Shown here: in pieces, positions 56,589 to 64,000 of the stretch
Numbering within the stretch: position 1 is the stretch's first letter
Layout of the letters: each line of letters opens with the position of its first letter
From: Omphalotus guepiniiformis
Lineage: Eukaryota > Basidiomycota > Agaricomycetes > Agaricales > Omphalotaceae
Direction: 5' to 3'
Length of the DNA: 64,000 bases
Assembly: GCA_028554645.1 (NCBI GenBank)
Contig: JAQOOI010000013.1
Location: forward strand, 620,001-684,000
The notes under the pieces: generated by a model
The model's input: the letters and a program-made list of their open reading frames with translations, nothing else
The model's database searches: none
Told to the model about the DNA's origin: nothing
Position numbers and translations under genes: made by a program

Positions 56589-57710
56589 GGCAGAGTACAG
56601 TGAAAAGCACGGTTGAATTGTCAAGGACAATGGGAAAGATACATGATAAAAAGCTAGGTTTATTAATAACTCGAGCTATCGATAACATCCTCCATCCCGG
56701 AATTCCACTGAACGATGGGCACATGAATGCATGGGAAAGATATCACAAAGTGGAGCATAGAACAAGTAGTTCAAATTAGTTTCTGATGTGTGGCGTACAC
56801 AAGGAACATACACATCTATTGCGACTCCACTGCGAGACTCTTCACAATCATTGCTTTAAGATCTATCCCCTGCACCATCTTTCACACTCACAAATCTCCT
56901 ACTGCATTCCCAGTCATCGTTGCTGTCCACCATAGCTACATCAGATATTGTACGACAACTAATGATATGCTAAACATCAATAAACGTGCATAAATAATAA
57001 CGTTGAAGCAAAGGTTATGAAAACGCACCACATGGATGGCATGCTTCGTTCTTGAGAAATGTGAACTTGTGGGGGCATCGAACAAGATCTCCAGCAGAGG
57101 GAATCAGCATTTGAGTCATACTCGGCTCAAGCTTCATGAGCTTTCTCATCCTCGTGTTGATCAGGATCCTGCTGACAGAAAGTCTTCTACCCTAGAATTT
57201 GGATTGCAATATTGCGAATCCATTTGAGCTCTGGGAAATACCCTCGTAGTAGTGAAGGAGAAGGGTGACAAGTTCCAAAGTGCACGGTTTGACATATTGT
57301 AGGGAGTGCTATATCTGCTGCATAGTCGGCTCAAAGTAGGAAGTGAATTGCTCCGCAACAACAACTTTGACAGGAATAGGAGCAGTCTCGAGGATACTGG
57401 GCAAAGGCTTTATGACGAGTTGCAAGTACTAGTCAATAACACCATAGAGGATTTCGAGCAGAGCATTGAGGGCCGTATAAGCGGATTGCTGGGTCTGAGG
57501 ATCATTGATCAAGTTCAGGATTGTCTAGAAGACAGTCAGCGCACTTCAAAGCTGATGGAATATTATGTACACACAAAAATAAGGACAGCATGTTGGCAGC
57601 ACACTCCTCCTCAAGCCACTCACAGAAACAGCTCGCAGCAACACAAGTAGCTTTCCTGATTGTAGCATTGCTATCTTGAAGGCCGGCCTCGACGATGAGC
57701 CAAAACTCGC
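56589..57710. other. O internal region right of the antisense gene
   Basis: Holds the promoter side of the antisense gene and the open frame at 57306-57650. Ends at TCGC (57707-57710), the target copy of R1. Otherwise nothing recognised. Confidence 0.4.
57306..57650 (+). CDS. Open frame of unknown function inside O
   Basis: 114 codons without a stop, from a non-ATG codon. The translation is helical and charged (RLYDELQVLVNNTIEDFEQS, IIDQVQDCLEDSQRTSKLME) and looks protein-like, unlike the stop-rich opposite strand. It could be an exon of an accessory or captured gene. Not recognised. Confidence 0.3.
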   Translation: MLYLLHSRLKVGSELLRNNNFDRNRSSLEDTGQRLYDELQVLVNNTIEDFEQSIEGRISGLLGLRIIDQVQDCLEDSQRTSKLMEYYVHTKIRTACWQHTPPQATHRNSSQQHK

Positions 57711-59541
57711 TGTTGTGACTATGAAATGAACGAGAGAGATACTCAAATGAGCACTATCCAACTCAAATCAAAAATGATGTAGGGTGAGGTGTGACTGGCG
57801 TTGTCAGAGATTCCGCACAGTTAGACGCAACAATTGAACTTCGAATCTGCAGGGTTACAGATGTCTTTATCTCAATCTGGGTGAAAAATGGCAGAGGGTA
57901 TCTCAAAACACAAGATTCAGACAGAAGGTAAGGGTGGTTTTCAGGGTTCAGGAGGGATTCAGGACAATCAATCTCGATGTTAAACTCAATTCAATGGTCA
58001 GACAATGCAGGGAACAGTTTCAGATGCAGCACAGACAGTTTCAGCAGGCAGATTCAGCACAGACAGAATAGCAGTTTCAGCAAAGATTCAGTATCTCTTT
58101 CAATTTATCTGCCACAAGGGACTTTACAGAAGTTTTCACAGGATATTTCTTGAACTGAACTCTAAAGAGCCAGGCTATATTTTGTCTAAGAAGGGTTTCC
58201 TGCTTTGGCTTGTAGCTTTGGGCAGTACTTGCTTAAGAAAATCTAAATAGATACTCTATAAGCTATATATACTAAATCATAAAATCAAAACATATATCTC
58301 GAAATTAAAAGAGTAATCTGAACAGTAAATGAGTCAAAAGTAAGTAAGTATCAATTGAGCAGAGATTGGATTCTTTTTTAGGTAGTTTTCTAGGTAATTT
58401 TCCAGTTAGATAGTCAAAAGTAGGAACTTTGGGTATAGATTGGTATAAAAACAGAAATATATCGCTTTGTCCGCGTTCTAGGTGTGTTAGGGCGTACCCA
58501 GGGTATCTAAATAAAGGTCCAGAACATGGAAATAGCAACTAGTATCATGACAGTTGACATTCTCCTTAGTGCATTGCAAATCTGGTCCCCTATAAGTTTC
58601 TCCAAAATTGGCACATTCTCCTCTACTAGGGCAGCATTAGGAGTTGTGTAGAAGCTCTAGAGCTTATCTAGACCATGCTTTATTGTTTCTATCAGCCACA
58701 GTAAGGTACAGTAACTGTTTATTTCAAGTTTTACCCCTATACATCTCTTTTTGGTCAGATTTGTACTCAGGTTATATTTCTTGTTTAGGATAGCTCTCAG
58801 CTTCTCCTGGGACAGTATTCTATCCCATAGTTTTGTCTAAGACCTCCAATCAGAGTGCCTTTGTCTTTCATCAAGTTCAGAGGGTTACTGAATTTCAGAG
58901 AGATACTCAGATCCAGAGAGATACTCATTTTCAGTATCTAACTCCTTTCATCATGAGTATTGAGTATCTAACTCATTTGTGCAGATAAAACTTTGAATCT
59001 ACTTCCATTATTACACAGATTGGCATTTCATCTTAGTGACATTATGTTCACATAGTACTTAATGTACAATATTTCTCTGGTAATACAATCTTCAAGATTG
59101 CCCATATTCTCAGCATTCAATCTTGTAGTGCCAACTTAGTTAGCAAGACCAGCTGGAACTTTTGATCAGTCCAAAGGACTTAGATAGTTGTTCAATTGAA
59201 GTGAAAATCCATCAACCCCTTGGATTACAGTCAACAACACTTGGTAGAGTCTCTAGTTATTAGAGGGTGGGTCTGACCAACTCAATCTGGTATGGAACAT
59301 TGGAATTCCAACACATCTGGAGAGGCATAACTAGTATAACCCATTGGTCACAGTTGCTTAGCACCAGATTTAGTACTGTAGCAATCACTACACTTAGGCA
59401 TTGTGAGTACAAGTATGTTTCATGTCTTAACTAGCAGTCTGGGGTGACTCTAGTCCTTTATGTTCAGTTTCCAATGCTTGAACATTCCATATTTACTTCA
59501 ATCTGATAGATTTCAGTACTGAAAGGCTTTTTGACGCAACA
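57711..59541 (-). mobile_element. Solo LTR R1
   Basis: 1831 bp, on plus TGTTGTGACTATG...GACGCAACA, flanked by TCGC at 57707-57710 and 59542-59545 (GCGA on the element strand). Reverse-complement copy of R2. No internal coding region, so a solo LTR left by recombination between two LTRs. Inserted into O between its antisense gene and 3' LTR. Confidence 0.88.
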
Positions 59542-59545
59542 TCGC

Positions 59546-60773
59546 GTAGGCAGCAACACGAGAAGTTTGTAAGGTGTTCATGTAGTCATACTAATCAAAC
59601 ATTTCCAGGTAGTCATCGAGGAGGTAATCGAGCACGGAAGTGTCTGTCCATATACACCATATTAGAACAGCTGAAGAAGAAAAAGGGGTCAGGACAGAAA
59701 GGCACGTACCATACTTCCAGTAAGTCCACCAATCGTAAACGCAAACCCAATAAACAACAATCACCTTGTTGTGCACCAAACCACCCTTGAAAGTCTCGGC
59801 TCTTCTCTGTCTCCGTTGGTCAGGATGACAATGAGGTAACAGCAGAAAACAAGTCCCAGGAAAATTCAGTCGAGAAGTAAGGCATATGCGGGAGGGTCAG
59901 CCCCCCATGGTACCGGAGCATAGTTGGCCAGAATCACAGCGTAGGAAAGACACGGTTGTTGCAAATGTTCACGTGCTTGCATGGGTTTACCAAGGTCACC
60001 TGTGAAGACAACAAAATACTCAAGTTGAAATCTGAAATCTGAGGAGTTGACAATAGTATGACCCTTAGCAACGCCATAAACAAAGAGAGACGGTGACACA
60101 CCTTGTCATAGTTCACAAGCCAAACACAAATATGTTGTGGGTGATTGCGACACCATATGTTCCAACGTGTTCCCAACAATTCTTGGCACTAGTAGACACA
60201 GCTGTCCCATACAGATTCCACAATGCTAACCTGACAGATGTAGCCTCAGATTTGTGATATTGATGTCCTGCGATCCTGCCTACACCTTCTCCATTGACGG
60301 TCACAATTTGATGATCATTGAACCAGATACTGTCAACTCCATTCCGGTATTCGCTGCTCAAAGATACTTCTTCGTCCTCAATTCGAATCAACCGGTCCAA
60401 AATTACTGAATGTGCATTGTAAATGAGTAGTGCTATGTAGATGGAGTGGCAAGAGCAGAATGGAACATTGATGCGTACACGCGTTCAATATGTCACGTGA
60501 TATATATTAGCAAATCAACGCACTCGCATGCTCTTGCTCAGGCCTACCATGAAAAGGATGCTGGGTTTTGATCTCAAGAAAATTAATGGACCACTCATAG
60601 TACATGGGATTAGAAATCTACGTCTCTATTGATTATCACCTATGTGGACAAACATTACTTTCACAGCAAGACTATATTTTAATTTCAGTATTGAAGATGT
60701 CTTGAAATTGTACCACTGGTGCCATCAAACATGCTATGCCGTTGAGGGCTCCAGCTGGTGAAGGGGGGTGTAC
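59546..60773. other. O terminal internal region and polypurine tract
   Basis: Ends GAAGGGGGGTGTAC, the polypurine tract directly before the 3' LTR. On minus, 60400-60113 is open (RLIRIEDEEVSLSSEYRNG, DSIWFNDHQIVTVNGEG, reminiscent of a beta-propeller blade) but lacks an ATG, and possible further exons (e.g. 60099-59866) do not join cleanly. Possibly a decayed captured gene. Unassigned. Confidence 0.4.
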
Positions 60774-61709
60774 TGTTAGGGACCTAGATGGATCAGGAGC
60801 ATGAATACAAGAGGATTGAACAAGTCAACAAAAGTGTAGCAAAAGTGATGCCAGAAAAATTTCAAAATTCTAGATGTTATTGGACTAGTCATTTTAGATG
60901 ACCTACCTATTGGACCAGTCATTTCAGATGATTTATTGCTTCACATTGCAATCTCATGTTTAAACTGCCTCATGTTTGGCCTCAAGGCAACCTCATTGTA
61001 ACCTCATGCCCAATTTGCCTCATGTTCAGCCTCAAGGCATGCCTCACTGTAACCTCATTGCAGCCTCATTGCATGCCTCATAGCATGCCTCATTGTATGC
61101 CTCATGTTCAGCCTCATGGTTTGTAGTATATAAAGCCCCAGAAACTTAGTGTACAGTAGTCTAGTTATTGTTTTCTTGTTAACTCCCATCTTGTAAATCT
61201 GTCTTGTGAATTCAAGTACTTTTTACTCTCTAAGTGTTGCTGAAGCATTACCAGTGACTGAACCTACAATATCTGAAGCATTTCCAGATATTCTCTAAGA
61301 CATCTGAAGCATTTCCAGTGTCTATTCCTAATTATTGCTGAAGCATTTCCAGCAGTATTCCCTTTGATTGTCTGAAGCATGTCCAGACTTTCATCCTGAA
61401 CAACTGAAGCATTTCCAGTTCTCAAACTACTCCTAGATTACTTGAAGCATTTCCAAGTATTCCAACCTTCCTTGGTTACTGAAGCATTTCCAGTAATCAA
61501 AACATCCTCTTTTCACTTGAAGCTTTCCCAAGTGGATCCTATTCTTCTAGTGATATTTGATACATCACTCTTCACATCTCCCCTTTCTATAGACTATCAC
61601 TTCAGTTTTCCATTGTGTTCTTTGAGTAGATTCTCAATTAATACAACTTAGCCTCCAACCCCCATACTGTGGATCAGAGTAACTAACCCTTACCTTCTGT
61701 TCCCTAACA
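60774..61709 (+). repeat. O 3' LTR
   Basis: 936 bp, about 12 differences from 31622-32557. The nine-hairpin array is kept at about 61236-61536, and the TATA box near 61127. Confidence 0.93.
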
Positions 61710-61714
61710 GACAT

Positions 61715-63421
61715 GAAACATACTTGTATCCACAATGCCTAAGTGTAGTGATTGCTACAGTACTGAATCTGGTGCTAAGCAACTGTGACCAGTAGGTTAT
61801 CCAAAGAGATACTAGTTATGCCTCTCCAGATGTGCTGGAATCCTAATGTTCCATAACAGATTGAGTTGGTCAGACCCACCCTCTAATAACTAAAGAGACT
61901 CTACCAGGTGTTGTTGACTATAATCCAAGGGGTTGATGGACTTTCACTTCAATTGAACAACTATCTAAGCCCTTTGGACTGACTAAAAGTTCCAGCTGGT
62001 CTTGCTAACTAAATTGGCACTATAAGATTGAATGCTGAGAATGTGGGCAATCTTGAAGATTGTATTACCAGAGAAATATTGTACATTGAGTACTATGTGA
62101 ACATGATGTCACTAAGATGAAATGCCAATCTGTGTAATAGAAGAAGTAGATTCTAAGTTACATCTGCACAAATGAGTTAGATACTCAGTCTTCATGATAA
62201 AAGTAGTTAGATACTAAAAATGAGTATCCCTCTGGGATCTGAGTATCTCTCTGAAATTCAGTAACCCTCTGAACTTGATGGAAGATAAAGGCACTCTAAT
62301 TGGAGGTCTTGGACAGAACTATAGGATAGAATACTGTCCAAGGAGAAGCTGAGAGTCATCCTAAACAAGAAATATAACCTGAGTACAAATCTAACCAAAA
62401 GATATGTATAGGGGTAAAACTTAAAATGAACAGCTACTGTACCTTACTGTGGCTGATAGAAACAATGAAGCATGGTCTAGACAAGCTCTAGAGCTTCTAC
62501 AGAACTCCTAATGCTGCCCTAGTAGAGGAGAATATGCCAATTTTGGAGAAACTTATAGGGGACCAGATTTGCAATACACTGAGGAGAATGTCAACTGTCA
62601 TGATACTGGTTGCTGTTTACATGTTCTGGACCTTTATTTAGATGCCCTGGGTACGCCCAAACACCCCTAGAACACAGACAAAGAGATATATTTCTGTTTT
62701 TATACCAATCTATACCCAAAGTTCCTACATTTTGACTATCTAACTGGAAAATTACCTAGAAAACTACCTAAAAAGAATCCAATCTCTGCTCAATTGATAC
62801 CTACTTACTTTTGCCTCATTTACTGTTCAGATTACTCTTTTAATTTTGAGATATATGTTTGATTTTATGAGTAACCGCATCTATTTAGATTTTCTAAAGC
62901 TAGTACTGCCCAAAGCTTCAAGCCAAAGCAGGAAACCCTTCTTAGATGAAATATAGCCTGGCTCTTTAGAGTTCAGTTTGAGAAATATCCAGTTGTGAAA
63001 ACTTCTATAAAGTCTCTTGTGGTAGATAAATTGAAAGAAATACTGAATCTTTGCTGAAACTGCTATTCTGTCTGTGCTGAATCTGCCTGCTGAAACTGTC
63101 TGTGCTGCATCTGAAACTGTTCCCTGTATTGTCTGACCATTGAATCGAGTTTAACATCGAGATTGATTGTCCTAAATCCCTCCTGAACCCTGAAGACCAC
63201 CCTTGTCTTCTGTCTGAATTTTGTGTTTTGAGATACCCTCTGCCATTTTTCACCCAGATTGAGATAAAGACATCTGTAATCTTGCAGATTCGAAGTTTGA
63301 TTGTTGTGTCTGACTGTGCGGAATCTCTGACAACGCCAGTCACACCTCACTCCATCATTTTGATTTGAGTTAGTTTATGCTCAATTTGAGTATCTCTCTC
63401 GTTCATTTCATAGTCACTACA
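61715..63421 (+). mobile_element. Solo LTR R2, right piece
   Basis: Continues 31502-31621 after element O. Ends CATAGTCACTACA, followed by GTGA (63422-63425), the same 4 bases that precede 31502. Joined length about 1827 bp, matching R1 (1831 bp). Close to the reverse complement of 57711-59440, so the window holds a large interrupted inverted repeat. Open frames here are not conserved with R1. Confidence 0.88.
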
Positions 63422-63880
63422 GTGACACACAAGGTGTAGGCACGCTTCTCATCAGTTCTGTGGATATCTACCTGCCGACTGCCCTTCTCTGCATAGGTTT
63501 TGTTCTGAGTCATCATGAGTCCAGGACTGGTTTGATTCATGTTAACACAAAGCTTTGATGGTATGTCATAGATAAGGCTGAGATGAACAACCCAGAAGAA
63601 TGAGCACTTGCAGAGCTTGGATGCATTAGCAGGAAGATGAGCGACTGCTCAGATACCAGCACGAACAGACCAGTTAAGTGTGCTCTGTAGGAACTGACCG
63701 ACATAGAACTGCAAGAGAATATGTACTTATGAGTCTTGAAAATACATAAGGCATCAAATACTGACCTTGCTACACATAAATTCAGAATTAAGAAGCTGTG
63801 GCAGCCAATGCTTGATGATAGCAAGCATGATAGATTGTGTAATGAGCTGGCCAATTGTCACAGTTTTTCCTTATTCTGTT
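63422..63880 (-). pseudogene. DDE transposase, N-terminal part (runs off usable frame near window end)
   Basis: Minus strand from about 63880: TIGQLITQSIMLAIIKHWLP then NSEFMCSK, a GTCAG...TTGCAG intron (about 63777-63719), FYVGQFLQSTLNWSVRAG, one TGA, KLCVNMNQTSPGLMMTQNKT (first catalytic Asp replaced by N-x-N in a block usually N-x-D-Q-T), YAEKGSRQVDIHRTDEKRAY, TLCVT. Then the R2 insertion. The rest of the gene is at 31501-30853. Upstream exons may lie beyond the window. Confidence 0.82.
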
Positions 63881-64000
63881 TATCTGTGACATGTAGTGAC
63901 TTTTATCATATGCCCATAAGGCTTAGATATAGATTAGATTAGATTAGATAGGACTTAGGTATATGGGGATAGGCTATGGTCTAGACTACCTTGGCATCAG

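Larger units (their letters stand above)
31622..61709 (+). mobile_element. LTR retrotransposon O (Ty3/gypsy chromovirus) with nested inserts
   Basis: LTRs of 936 bp (31622-32557 and 60774-61709), TGTTAGG...CCTAACA, flanked by GACAT at 31617-31621 and 61710-61714. Inside lie O's own gag-pol, element I (39887-54977) and solo LTR R1 (57711-59541). Without them O is about 13.2 kb. By eye the two LTRs differ at about 12 positions (near 1.3%), older than I or E1. gag-pol has at least nine stops or frameshifts. The chromodomain at 54982-55332 is rejoined to the integrase when I is removed. Confidence 0.93.

Noticed and set aside
57785..63360. A single large inverted-repeat transposon
   Set aside because: The inverted repeat is explained by two independent R solo LTRs, each with its own target duplication (GCGA and GTGA).
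1..64000. tRNA or rRNA genes
   Set aside because: No cloverleaf with A and B boxes and no rRNA-like conserved stretch was noticed.

Overview
The window looks like a transposon-dense stretch of a basidiomycete (probably Agaricomycete) nuclear genome. The evidence is short introns of about 45-60 nt with GTAAGT-type donors and YAG acceptors, a fungal TET/JBP-type dioxygenase gene, a fungal Helitron, chromodomain-bearing Ty3/gypsy elements, and a DDE transposase of a basidiomycete type. I see no rRNA or tRNA gene and no bacterial feature. All family assignments rest on motifs read by eye, not on database searches.

Layout. (1) 88-1640, minus: a spliced TET/JBP-like 2-oxoglutarate/Fe(II) dioxygenase gene. 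(2) 2733-18957, plus: a Helitron Rep-helicase with a C-terminal ubiquitin-protease-like domain. It is broken by a one-base frameshift (about 4808), an in-frame TAA (16654) and an inserted LTR retrotransposon. (3) That insert, E1 (6427-14901, minus), is an intact chromovirus with apparently identical 538-bp LTRs, a GATCC target duplication and a spliced antisense zinc-cluster gene. (4) 19191-27075: a 7.9-kb near-perfect palindrome with CACTG...CAGTG ends and a 3-bp TGA duplication, which I read as a non-autonomous CACTA-type element filled with AT-rich subterminal repeats and AGCTG satellite. (5) 28332-28770, plus: a spliced T5orf172/GIY-YIG-like gene, followed by clustered hairpins. (6) 30853-63880, minus: a DDE transposase gene split by 32 kb of nested insertions. 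The nest is a solo LTR R2 (31502-63421, TSD GTGA) containing LTR element O (31622-61709, TSD GACAT), which in turn contains LTR element I (39887-54977, TSD ACGC) and a second solo LTR R1 (57711-59541, TSD GCGA). Every insertion was checked by rejoining the flanking reading frame or by its target duplication.

Common theme. All three complete LTR retrotransposons (E1, O, I), although from different lineages, carry one or two intron-containing genes on the strand opposite gag-pol, between pol and the 3' LTR. Two of the four encoded proteins have a six-cysteine zinc-cluster-like motif, and three have a hydrophobic-acidic stretch resembling a SUMO-interacting motif. The antisense genes of O and one of I's two are fully open although gag-pol of both elements is heavily broken. 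A second unexplained structure is an array of nine hairpins in the transcribed part of the O LTR: constant loop, different but self-complementary stems. Many disabling stops are TGA where CGA is likely ancestral, consistent with loss of methylated CpG; this is an inference.
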